Source: BP-464 sp045805505
GTDB lineage: Bacteria; Actinomycetota; Thermoleophilia; Solirubrobacterales; Solirubrobacteraceae
Reading direction: 5' to 3'
DNA: 64,000 nucleotides
Assembly (NCBI GenBank): GCA_045805505.1
Contig: JBJMLA010000100.1
Location: 6,086-70,085, forward strand
Position numbers and translations under genes: made by a program. The notes below the pieces were generated by a model. It was given only the letters and a program-made list of their open reading frames with translations, made no database searches and was not told the DNA's origin. The stretch's first letter is position 1; every line of letters starts with the position of its first letter. Below, in pieces: positions 57,507 through 64,000 of this stretch.

Positions 57507-59603
57507 TCAGAACAACGATTCCTGCAGTGCCGTCCCTCGGAGGCCGCGTTTGTCGCCGTGCTGACGGTCCGCACCCGTGGCCACCTGGGCCGCCGTCCGC
57601 GTACCTCGGCGCATTCCCTCGCTCGTCCCCCAGCCTCCACCCTCCCTGGGCCGGTACTTGATCAACCGGGCGATCCGGGCCCGGTCCTCCTTCGGCGCGT
57701 ACGCACCCCGCGCATAGAGCTCCTCGTAACGCTCGACGAGGTCGGGCCGGTAGGAGCGCAGCCAGTCCATGAACACGCCGCGGACCTCCCCGCGCAGGTG
57801 CAGGTGGATGCCGCCGACCGACACGGCCCCCATCTCCCCCGCGATCTCGAGGATCTTCTCGACCTGCTTCGGATCGTCGTTGATCCCCGGCATCAGCGGC
57901 GCGATCAGCACGCTCGCCGGGATGCCGGCCTTCGTCAGCTCCCCCACCGCTTCGAGCCGCTTGCGCGGGTGCGGCGTGTGGGGCTCGCTCGCTCGCCACG
58001 CCTTCTCCTCGAGCGTCGGGACGCTGAAGGCCGCCTGCACGTGCAGCCCGCGCTCGGCGAACGTCTCGAGGATCGGCAGGTCGCGCAGCACCAGCGGCGA
58101 CTTCGTCAGGATCGAGCACGGCGTCCCGGAGTCACGCAGCGCCTCCCAGATCGGCGGCATCAGCTTGTACTTCGACTCGACCCACTGATACGGGTCGGTG
58201 TTCGTCCCCATCGCGACGTGCTCGTGCTTCCACGCCGGCCGGTTGACCTCCGCGCGCACCAGTTCCGGCGCGTTGACCTTGACGACGATCTCCTTCTCGA
58301 AGTCGCGGCCCGCGTTGAAGTCCAGATACGTGTGCGTGGGACGGGCGAAGCAGTTGTGGCTGACCACCCCGTTGGAGATGAAGTCTCCCGTGCCGGTGGT
58401 GATGTCGTACAGCGGGATCGTCGTCCCGAGCGGCTCGACCGAGACCACGCGCAGCCTCGCGTCCGACTTGATCGCGGTGCCCTCGATGTCGCATTTGCGT
58501 CGGATCGCCGGATCGACCATGTGGAAGAACCGCAGCCGCTCCTTCAGTCCGCCACGGACCCGCACGGTGCGGCAGCCATTGGCGGCGGGTGGCTCGACGA
58601 CGTAGCCGAAGCCGAAGCGGCGCAGGCAGAAGGCGGTCCAGTCGAGGATCTGGCTGTCCTTGTTGCTGATGCGCAGCACGCCGCCGCTGCAGGAGCCCTC
58701 GGCGTCGAAGATGCCGGCCAGGAACCCCTTGCGCCAGTCGTCGGTGACGTCGTGGGGCCACGCGATGAGCTCGCGGATACGCCTGACGTTCTCGGCGGTG
58801 CTGGTCCGTATCGCCGAAACCTCGCGCCGGCGGTCCGTCGCGGTGGCGAACACGAACTCGGTCGTGTCGACGAAGGCGGCCACGAGGAAGCCTCGAGCTC
58901 GATCGAGGGCCTCTCGATCGGCGAGCGCGAGCCGGAATCGATTGACCACCGCCGTCCGGCCACCCCGGTCGTAGGAGTAGGTCCCCAGCGTTCCGTCCCC
59001 GCGGACCATGCCGCACAGGTAGCCCCGCATGTAGTCGGCAGACAAGTCCGGCGCCTTCGCGAAGGACCCGACGCCCATCAGCTCGTTGTTGCGTGTGAGA
59101 TGCGGGCGCTGGCAGCAGTCACCCGGAGCGACGTGCTTCCACCCACGCTCGGTCAGGAACCGGTGATCCCCACTGGTGACGAGCTCTGTGCCGTCCTCGA
59201 GCGTCGTCCGGTAGGCCGGTTTGAGCGTGATCCACTTGTCGCGCACCTCCGTCCGCGTGTAGCGGCGGTACGTCCCGTCGAAGACCGTCCCGTAGAGGCT
59301 GTCCCCGATGGCAAGATCCGCCATGGTTCTCGTGCGGCCATCCGCCGCGAGGAGGAGCGTTTCTCCGCTCAGGCAGTAGGTGCACGCATGGCTGCATCCG
59401 CGGTACGGGTTGATGGTCCAGGGGAACGGCATCTGCGATTTCTGGGGCACCCGGTTGAGGGCCGACTTGGCCCGGATCTCGTAGAACCGGGTGTCGAGCG
59501 CCTCGGGAGCGTCGAAGTGGCGGACCGTCGCCGCCTCGCGATATCCGGGGAGCGAAGCCTGCTCGCCGCCTTCGATGGTGAGGTTCTGCCAGCGCACGAA
59601 CAT
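57507..59603 (-). CDS. intein-containing Rv2578c-family radical SAM protein
   Basis: Precursor of 698 residues; the ATG is at 59603. The host protein is a radical SAM enzyme of the Rv2578c type: RVPQKSQMPFPWTINPYRGC, then SHACTY, then CFARPTHTYLDFN, giving a C-x3-C-x2-C iron-sulfur motif after splicing. The intein runs from C77 (CLSGETLLL) to N417 (GVVSHN), and the +1 residue is C418. The spliced product would have about 357 residues, close to the family size. Its later segments LRGEVRGVFMDWLRSYRP and PSVLIAPLMPGIND are typical of rSAM/SPASM-like enzymes. The reaction is unknown. Confidence 0.92.
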   Translation of the reverse strand: MFVRWQNLTIEGGEQASLPGYREAATVRHFDAPEALDTRFYEIRAKSALNRVPQKSQMPFPWTINPYRGCSHACTYCLSGETLLLAADGRTRTMADLAIGDSLYGTVFDGTYRRYTRTEVRDKWITLKPAYRTTLEDGTELVTSGDHRFLTERGWKHVAPGDCCQRPHLTRNNELMGVGSFAKAPDLSADYMRGYLCGMVRGDGTLGTYSYDRGGRTAVVNRFRLALADREALDRARGFLVAAFVDTTEFVFATATDRRREVSAIRTSTAENVRRIRELIAWPHDVTDDWRKGFLAGIFDAEGSCSGGVLRISNKDSQILDWTAFCLRRFGFGYVVEPPAANGCRTVRVRGGLKERLRFFHMVDPAIRRKCDIEGTAIKSDARLRVVSVEPLGTTIPLYDITTGTGDFISNGVVSHNCFARPTHTYLDFNAGRDFEKEIVVKVNAPELVRAEVNRPAWKHEHVAMGTNTDPYQWVESKYKLMPPIWEALRDSGTPCSILTKSPLVLRDLPILETFAERGLHVQAAFSVPTLEEKAWRASEPHTPHPRKRLEAVGELTKAGIPASVLIAPLMPGINDDPKQVEKILEIAGEMGAVSVGGIHLHLRGEVRGVFMDWLRSYRPDLVERYEELYARGAYAPKEDRARIARLIKYRPREGGGWGTSEGMRRGTRTAAQVATGADRQHGDKRGLRGTALQESLF
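58353..59375 (-). mobile_element. intein with LAGLIDADG homing endonuclease domain
   Basis: An in-frame insertion of 341 codons. Splicing blocks are visible: block A CLSGETLLLAADG, block B near LVTSGDHRFLTERGW with the histidine, and block G GVVSHN with the terminal His-Asn and a Cys after. The centre holds two LAGLIDADG-type motifs, GYLCGMVRGDG (precursor residues 194-204) and FLAGIFDAEG (294-303), so it may be an active homing element. It splits the radical SAM cysteine motif before the third cysteine, so iron-sulfur cluster assembly should need splicing. Confidence 0.93.
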
Positions 59604-59652
59604 ATGTTCGCACGCCGCTCGGACGGCCCGGAAATCGGGCGTCTTTGCGCGC

Positions 59653-60972
59653 CTAGACGCGCAGCAGGACCGATTGCTCGCCGGCGAGCGTCTGGCTCGT
59701 GGCGCTCTCGATCCGCACGGTGACGAGCTCGCCCGGCTGGGCCAGCCCCTCGAAGTTGACGACCTTGTTGTGCCGCGTGCGCCCGCGCAGTCGCGTCGGG
59801 TCGTTGCGCGACGGCCCCTCCACGATGACCTCGAGCTCACGACCGATGAAGCGCTGGGCGCGCCGGCGCGCGTGGCGCTGGACGACCTCGACCAGGCGGT
59901 CCATCCGCTCGGCCTTGACCTCGTGCGGGACATCGTCGTCGAGCGCGCCGGCCTCGGTCCCGCGGCGCGGAGAGAAGTTGAAGGTGAAGGCGCCGTCGAA
60001 GCCGACCTCCTCGCAGACCGCGAGCGTGTCGGCGAAGTCGGCCTCGGTCTCCCCCGGGAAGCCGACGATGACGTCGGTGGTGATCGAGCAGTCCGGCACG
60101 TGCTCGCGGATGAGCGCGACGCGGTCGAGGAAGCGTTCCCGGGTGTAGGTGCGGCGCATCGCCTTGAGGACCCGCGAGGAGCCCGACTGCAGCGGCAGGT
60201 GGATGTGCTCGCAGACGCTGCCGAGCTCGGCGTGGCAGAGCACCACGTCCTCGTTCATGTGCTGCGGATGCGGCGACGTGTAGCGCACCCGTTCGATGCC
60301 GTCGATGGCGTCGACGGCCCGGAGCAGCTCGGCGAACGACGATGGCTGCGGACGCAGGCCCAGGCCGTAGGAGTTGACGTTCTGGCCGAGCAGCGTGACC
60401 TCGGTGACGCCGTCGGCGGCCATCGCGCGCACCTCGTCGACCAGCTCGGCGAGCGGGCGCGACACCTCGCGACCGCGCGTCGACGGCACGATGCAGTAGG
60501 AGCACACCTGGTTGCAGCCGGCCGAGATCTGCACCCAGCCCTGGAAGTCGCGGCCACGCTTGGAGGGCAGATGCCCGGTGAAGCCCTCGAACTCGAAGAA
60601 GCCCTGCGCGGTCAGCGACTCCGACGTCAGGAACTCGCCGAGCTTGTGCACCTGTCCCGGCCCGAACGCGACGTCGACGAACGGGAACTGCGCGAAGACC
60701 TCGTCCTTGACCGACTGGGCCCAGCACCCCCCGACGCCGATCACGACCTGGCCCGGCTCCGCGCGCCGCTTGAGCGAGTTGGCGTGGCGCAGGTGCGAGA
60801 TGAACCGCTCGTCGGCCTTCTCCCGGATCGAGCACGTGTTGAAGAGGATCAGGTCGGCCTCGGCGCGCTCGGGAGCCTCGCGGTAGCCGAGCGACTCGAG
60901 CATGCCCTTCATGCGCTCCGAGTCGTGCTCGTTCATCTGACAGCCGAAGGTGGTGACGTGGTAGCTCGGCAC
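59653..60972 (-). CDS. miaB: tRNA-2-methylthio-N6-isopentenyladenosine synthase MiaB
   Basis: Protein of 439 residues from the GTG at 60972 (a TTG at 60984 is also possible). MTTase domain cysteines: TFGCQMNEHDSE, FNTCSIREKADE and VGGCWAQ bind one [4Fe-4S] cluster. The radical SAM motif CNQVCSYCIVP (C-x3-C-x2-C) binds a second. The C-terminal TRAM domain (RTRHNKVVNFEG) recognises tRNA. It follows MiaA in the tRNA A37 pathway. It is near recX, as in the conserved actinobacterial region. Confidence 0.95.
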   Translation of the reverse strand: MPSYHVTTFGCQMNEHDSERMKGMLESLGYREAPERAEADLILFNTCSIREKADERFISHLRHANSLKRRAEPGQVVIGVGGCWAQSVKDEVFAQFPFVDVAFGPGQVHKLGEFLTSESLTAQGFFEFEGFTGHLPSKRGRDFQGWVQISAGCNQVCSYCIVPSTRGREVSRPLAELVDEVRAMAADGVTEVTLLGQNVNSYGLGLRPQPSSFAELLRAVDAIDGIERVRYTSPHPQHMNEDVVLCHAELGSVCEHIHLPLQSGSSRVLKAMRRTYTRERFLDRVALIREHVPDCSITTDVIVGFPGETEADFADTLAVCEEVGFDGAFTFNFSPRRGTEAGALDDDVPHEVKAERMDRLVEVVQRHARRRAQRFIGRELEVIVEGPSRNDPTRLRGRTRHNKVVNFEGLAQPGELVTVRIESATSQTLAGEQSVLLRV

Positions 60973-60996
60973 GGTCGAGGCCAAGGATAGGCAGGC

Positions 60997-61659
60997 CTAG
61001 CCGGTCGCGGCCGGGTGCTCGTGGTGGGCGCTGACCGTCTGCCAGCTCTGCCACGTGATGCGCAGGATCACGACGGTGATGGCGAGGCCGATGAGCGGAT
61101 CGAGGATGTCGGCGCCGAGGGCGACGGCGGCGGCGCTGGCGATGACGGCCAGGCTGACGTAGGCATCGGCGCGAGCGTGGTCACCGTCGGCGATCAGCGC
61201 CGCGCTGTCGAGGCGGTGGCCCGCCCGGGTGCGGATCTGCGCGGCGATGATGTTGCCGGCGAACCCGATCGCGCCCGCGACCGCGAGTGCGCCGAGATGG
61301 GTCGGCGCCGACGGGTCGATGAGGCGCACGACGGCTTCGTAGCCGGCCACGCAGGCACTGGCGAAGATCGCCAGCACGACGAAGAGGCCGGCGCGCCGCT
61401 CCGCCACCCAGGAGCGCAACAGGAAGGCGATGCCGAGCGGAACCGCGGTCAGCGCGTCGCCGAAGTTGTGGATCAGATCGGCGAGGAGCGCGACGCTGCC
61501 GCTGGCGATGAAGACGAGCAGCTGGGCGATCGCGGCGATCCCGAGCACGGCGAGTGAAAGGCCGACGGCTCGCAGGCCCTCGCGAGAGCGCTTGATGCTC
61601 TGATCGACGAGGCCGTGTGAGTGGCCGTGCTCGCCGTGCGTGTGACCGTGGGAGCTCAC
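60997..61659 (-). CDS. cation diffusion facilitator (zinc efflux)
   Basis: Membrane protein of 220 residues, shorter than most CDF proteins because the C-terminal cytosolic domain is absent. The N-terminus is rich in histidine (SSHGHTHGEHGHSHG), a metal-binding tail. Six transmembrane helices follow, with the metal-binding HNFGD (second helix) and DGDHARAD (fifth helix), matching the HxxxD pairs of zinc/cadmium/cobalt efflux CDFs. It is coupled by a 4-base GTGA overlap to the upstream ArsR-type regulator, so the pair likely exports zinc. Confidence 0.9.
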   Translation of the reverse strand: MSSHGHTHGEHGHSHGLVDQSIKRSREGLRAVGLSLAVLGIAAIAQLLVFIASGSVALLADLIHNFGDALTAVPLGIAFLLRSWVAERRAGLFVVLAIFASACVAGYEAVVRLIDPSAPTHLGALAVAGAIGFAGNIIAAQIRTRAGHRLDSAALIADGDHARADAYVSLAVIASAAAVALGADILDPLIGLAITVVILRITWQSWQTVSAHHEHPAATG

Positions 61660-62030
61660 CGCTCCGCCCTCCCGCGAGTCTCGGGGATCTTGGCCGCGGC
61701 CGGTGGGTGGACGTGCTCCTGGTGATGGCGCACCGCCGCGAGGAGATCGGCGATGTGGTGGTCGTGCAGCGAGTAGAAGGCGTGCCGGCCCACGCGGCGC
61801 ACCGAGACCATCCGCAGGGAGCGCAGCAGCCGCAGGTGATGCGAAGTCGCGCTCTGCCCGAGTCCAGCGGCGTCGGCAAGGTCCTCGACGGTCTGCTCGC
61901 CGGGCAGGAGCGCGAAGAGCAGCTGCAGGCGACCGGGTGTGCCGAGCGCGCGCATGGTGTCGGCGATCTCGGTCGCGTCGCGCGCATCGAGCGGCCGGTC
62001 GGGCGGGTGGTGCTCTGACGGATGGGGCAC
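61656..62030 (-). CDS. ArsR/SmtB-family zinc-sensing repressor
   Basis: Protein of 124 residues with a winged helix (LGTPGRLQLLFALLPGEQTV, TSHHLRLLRSLRMVSVRRVGRHAFYSL). The C-terminal helix has DHHIADLLAAVRHHQEH, which contains the spacing D-x-H-x10-H-x2-H known from the alpha-5 zinc site of CzrA. Repression of the CDF gene downstream in the absence of zinc is the expected mode, as in CzrA/czrB. There is no metal site of the alpha-3N type at the N-terminus. Confidence 0.9.
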   Translation of the reverse strand: MPHPSEHHPPDRPLDARDATEIADTMRALGTPGRLQLLFALLPGEQTVEDLADAAGLGQSATSHHLRLLRSLRMVSVRRVGRHAFYSLHDHHIADLLAAVRHHQEHVHPPAAAKIPETRGRAER

Positions 62031-62061
62031 CCCGCCACCGTAGCGTCATGTGAACAGACGT

Positions 62062-62619
62062 TCAGGTGTTCCGCGGCACCAGCAGCTGCGCCAGGGCGCC
62101 GCTGCGGAAGCGCTCCTCCTCGACGAGCTCCAGCTTGAGGTGCTCCTCCAGGTCGGCGAACGGGCTGAGGCCCGTGCCGATGGCGATCGGGACGGTGGTC
62201 AGCTGGTACTCGTCGACGATGCCCAGGCGCGTGAGGGACTTGGCGAAGGTCGGGCCTCCGTGGACCAGGATCGTCCCCGCGTCGTCGCGGGCCTTCAGCT
62301 CGGCGATTCCTGCCACCGGGTCCCCGAAGATCTCGGCCGGTCCCCAATCGGCGGACTGCAGCGTGCGGGAGAAGACCGCCTTGGGCTTCTCGTTCATAGC
62401 GGTGGCGATCGGTCCCTCGGATGCCGCCCAGTGCGGCCCCATGATCTCGTAGCTGCGGCGGCCCATCGCATGGACGCCGGCCTCGTCGAGCGCGCGGCGG
62501 TTCCACTCGCTCGAGTCCTCGCCGAAGAACTCGAACATCCACTCGTGCGTGGCGTCGGGGCTGGTCACGAAGCCGTCGAGCGACATGACCATCTTGAGAA
62601 TGACTTTTCGATCGGGCAT
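62062..62619 (-). CDS. dihydrofolate-reductase-like (RibD C-terminal domain) protein
   Basis: Protein of 185 residues in the RibD_C/DHFR-like group often called YwjB/YyaP-like. MVMSLDGFVTSPD opens it, MGRRSYEIMGPHW follows, and ILVHGGPTFAKSLTRLG carries the dinucleotide-binding stretch. True DHFRs have a different pattern of active-site residues, so folate reduction is unlikely. The ATG at 62619 is preferred because the family begins here; an ATG at 62652 would add 11 residues. Confidence 0.8.
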   Translation of the reverse strand: MPDRKVILKMVMSLDGFVTSPDATHEWMFEFFGEDSSEWNRRALDEAGVHAMGRRSYEIMGPHWAASEGPIATAMNEKPKAVFSRTLQSADWGPAEIFGDPVAGIAELKARDDAGTILVHGGPTFAKSLTRLGIVDEYQLTTVPIAIGTGLSPFADLEEHLKLELVEEERFRSGALAQLLVPRNT

Positions 62620-62676
62620 GCAGGTAGGACCGGTTCCGGTGCCGGGATTCATCGCTCCGCGGGCGATGAACGCGGT

Positions 62677-63153
62677 TCAGGCGGCTTCGCGGCCGTGGGC
62701 CCGGATCGCGTCGTAGGCCAGCTCGAGGTCATAGCCCCGGCGCACCAGCAGGCCCAGGGCGCGCTCCCGATCGCGGGCGGTCTCCGGCGGCGCCGGGAAG
62801 CGCCGGCGCAGCAGCTCGACGGCGACCTCGACCTCGGTCGGGCCGTCAGCCTCGTCGAGGGCAGCCAGCGCAGCGGCGATGAGCGAGCGATCGACGCCGA
62901 GCTCGCGCAGGCGGCGTTCGATGCGATCGCTGCCCCAGGCGTCGAGGTTGCGCTTGTCCTCGGCGAACTGCCGGGCGAAGCGGGCGTCGTCGACGTAGCC
63001 CAGCTCGACGAGCTCGTCGATCGCGCCGTCGGCGATCTCCTCCGCGACGTCCTTGCCGATCAGGTAGGTGCGCAGCTCGGCCACCGTGCGATCACGATGG
63101 CCGAGGTAGCGGTAGGCCCTGCCCAGCGCGTCGGCGAGGGCCTCCTCCGACAC
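62677..63153 (-). CDS. recX: RecA regulator RecX
   Basis: Helical protein of 158 residues that modulates RecA filaments. It has three repeats of a three-helix unit: ALGRAYRYLGHRDRTVAELRTYL, then ELGYVDDARFARQFAEDKR, and GSDRIERRLRELGVDRSLI. The C-terminal part reads ERALGLLVRRGYDLELAYDAI. It begins with a GTG six bases downstream of the recA stop, the usual arrangement for co-expression. Confidence 0.9.
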   Translation of the reverse strand: MSEEALADALGRAYRYLGHRDRTVAELRTYLIGKDVAEEIADGAIDELVELGYVDDARFARQFAEDKRNLDAWGSDRIERRLRELGVDRSLIAAALAALDEADGPTEVEVAVELLRRRFPAPPETARDRERALGLLVRRGYDLELAYDAIRAHGREAA

Positions 63154-63159
63154 GGTCGG

Positions 63160-64000
63160 CTAGGCCGCGGCCTCGAGGTCGTCCTCGGGCATGGGCGGCG
63201 CGACGTCCTCGTCGCGCTCGATCTCGACCACGAGCTCGTCGAGGTTGAGGCCCAGCGCCTTGTAGATCTTGTCCTCGATCTCCTTGGCGAGCTCGGGATG
63301 CTCCTTGAGGAACGCCTTGGCGTTGTTGCGGCCCTGGCCGAGGCGCTCGTCGCCGTAGGAGAAGAACGAGCCGGACTTCGTGACCACGTTGTGCTCGATG
63401 CCCAGGTCGATCAGGCAGCCCTCGGTGGAGATGCCCTGGCCGAACTCGATGTCGAACTCCGCCTGCTTGAACGGCGAGGCGACCTTGTTCTTGACGACCT
63501 TGACGCGCACCCGGTTGCCGACCGCCTCGGTGCCCTCCTTGAGGGTCTCGATGCGGCGGATGTCCAGGCGCTGGGACGAGTAGAACTTCAGCGCGCGGCC
63601 GCCCGGCTGGGTCTCCGGCGAGCCGAACATGACGCCGACCTTCTCGCGGATCTGGTTGGTGAACAGGATGATCGTCTGGGTCCGGTTGAGGTTGCCGGCG
63701 AGCTTGCGCATCGCCTGGCTCATCATCCGGGCCTGCAGGCCGACCGTCTGGTCACCCATCTGGCCCTCGAGCTCCGACCGCGGCGTCAGGGCAGCGACGG
63801 AGTCGACCGCGATGAGGTCCACGGCGCCCGAGCGCACCAGCATGTCGGCCACCTCGAGCGCCTGCTCGCCGTAGTCAGGCTGCGACACGAGCAGCTCGTC
63901 GATGTCGACGCCGATGCGCTGGGCGTAGAGCGGATCCATCGCGTGCTCGGCGTCGATGAAGGCGCAGACGCCACCGAGCTTCTGGCACTCCGCGATCACG
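63160..64000 (-). CDS. recA: recombinase RecA (partial, 5' end outside window)
   Basis: The last 280 or so residues of RecA. The window edge cuts off the N-terminus, including the Walker A loop. Present are IDAEHAMDP, LVSQPDYGEQALEVADML, the Walker B stretch VDLIAVDSVAALTPRSELEG, the L1/L2 DNA-binding loops around QARMMSQAMRKLAGN, FTNQIREKVGVMFGSPETQPGG with the RecA signature, and the C-terminal KEGTEAVGNRVRVKVVKNKVA. The tail is acidic (RDEDVAPPMPEDDLEAAA). It runs ahead of recX in a likely operon. Confidence 0.95.
   Translation of the reverse strand, partial: VIAECQKLGGVCAFIDAEHAMDPLYAQRIGVDIDELLVSQPDYGEQALEVADMLVRSGAVDLIAVDSVAALTPRSELEGQMGDQTVGLQARMMSQAMRKLAGNLNRTQTIILFTNQIREKVGVMFGSPETQPGGRALKFYSSQRLDIRRIETLKEGTEAVGNRVRVKVVKNKVASPFKQAEFDIEFGQGISTEGCLIDLGIEHNVVTKSGSFFSYGDERLGQGRNNAKAFLKEHPELAKEIEDKIYKALGLNLDELVVEIERDEDVAPPMPEDDLEAAA

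Noticed and set aside
62652..62676. A longer DHFR-like start at 62652
   Set aside because: It adds only 11 residues without family match and lies close to recX; the ATG at 62619 fits the family start.
1..64000. Search for tRNA or rRNA genes, CRISPR arrays, insertion sequences and phage genes
   Set aside because: I noticed no tRNA-like or rRNA-like stretch, no regular repeat-spacer array, no transposase and no phage structural gene by eye; a short RNA could still be missed without a covariance search.

Overview
The window is GC-rich bacterial chromosome, packed edge to edge with genes: no gap between genes exceeds about 175 bases, neighbouring genes on the same strand are often joined by 1-4 base stop/start overlaps, and GTG or TTG starts are common. 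Several features point to an actinobacterium, most plausibly of the Thermoleophilia/Solirubrobacterales type: an FHA gene followed by a MerR gene, an RsiG-like anti-sigma protein, MurT/GatD, an actinobacterial-type DapD, and a recA-recX ... miaB ... miaA-dapF ... hflX neighbourhood. The assignment is inference from gene content. I see no rRNA, tRNA, CRISPR array, phage or insertion sequence.

Layout. 1-5.6 kb: a cut-off GAF sensor, a DMT permease, a GAF-GAF-GGDEF-EAL cyclic-di-GMP enzyme, an FMN hydroxy-acid oxidase, a methyltransferase and a tiny membrane protein. 5.6-17.2 kb: core metabolism and regulation: ispG, Nudix, a secreted glycoside hydrolase, sodA, proS, a CDP-alcohol phosphatidyltransferase, an RsiG-like protein, FHA and MerR regulators, apt, SRPBCC and an alkylglycerone-phosphate-synthase-like flavoprotein. 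17.2-30.5 kb: an apparently frameshifted epimerase and a one-protein HTH/anti-sigma gene between two copies of a palindromic repeat, then nadE, an amidohydrolase, dinB, two alpha/beta hydrolases, a thioredoxin-TPR protein and a tightly coupled run ending in pdxH. 30.5-39.4 kb: two paralogous zinc-site proteins, a transglycosylase-like protein, a metallophosphoesterase, a cupredoxin protein, DUF72, SRAP, a lipoprotein cyclophilin and a lipid kinase.

39.3-45.5 kb holds murT-methyltransferase-gatD (lipid II amidation) and an OpuC/ProU-type osmolyte importer whose last permease and binding protein share one open frame. 45.5-51 kb has dut-hflX, a MaoC-like protein, and a molybdate operon (regulator-modA-modB-modC) with a candidate operator. 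51-55.7 kb carries four genes of the succinylase lysine/diaminopimelate route (dapE, dapC, dapD, dapF) plus miaA. 55.7-64 kb has an SDR, an MscS channel, a radical SAM protein interrupted by an intein inside its iron-sulfur motif, miaB, a zinc-type ArsR/CDF efflux pair, a DHFR-like protein, recX and a partial recA.

Main points of interest: the intein at the radical SAM cysteines; a DapF homologue with serine at both catalytic cysteine positions; the RsiG-like protein with a variant cyclic-di-GMP motif; the permease/binding-protein fusion with an internal start; seven convergent gene pairs whose TAG stops interlock through a shared CTAG (an eighth appears if the epimerase frameshift is repaired); and a palindrome that supplies the C-terminus of DapC.
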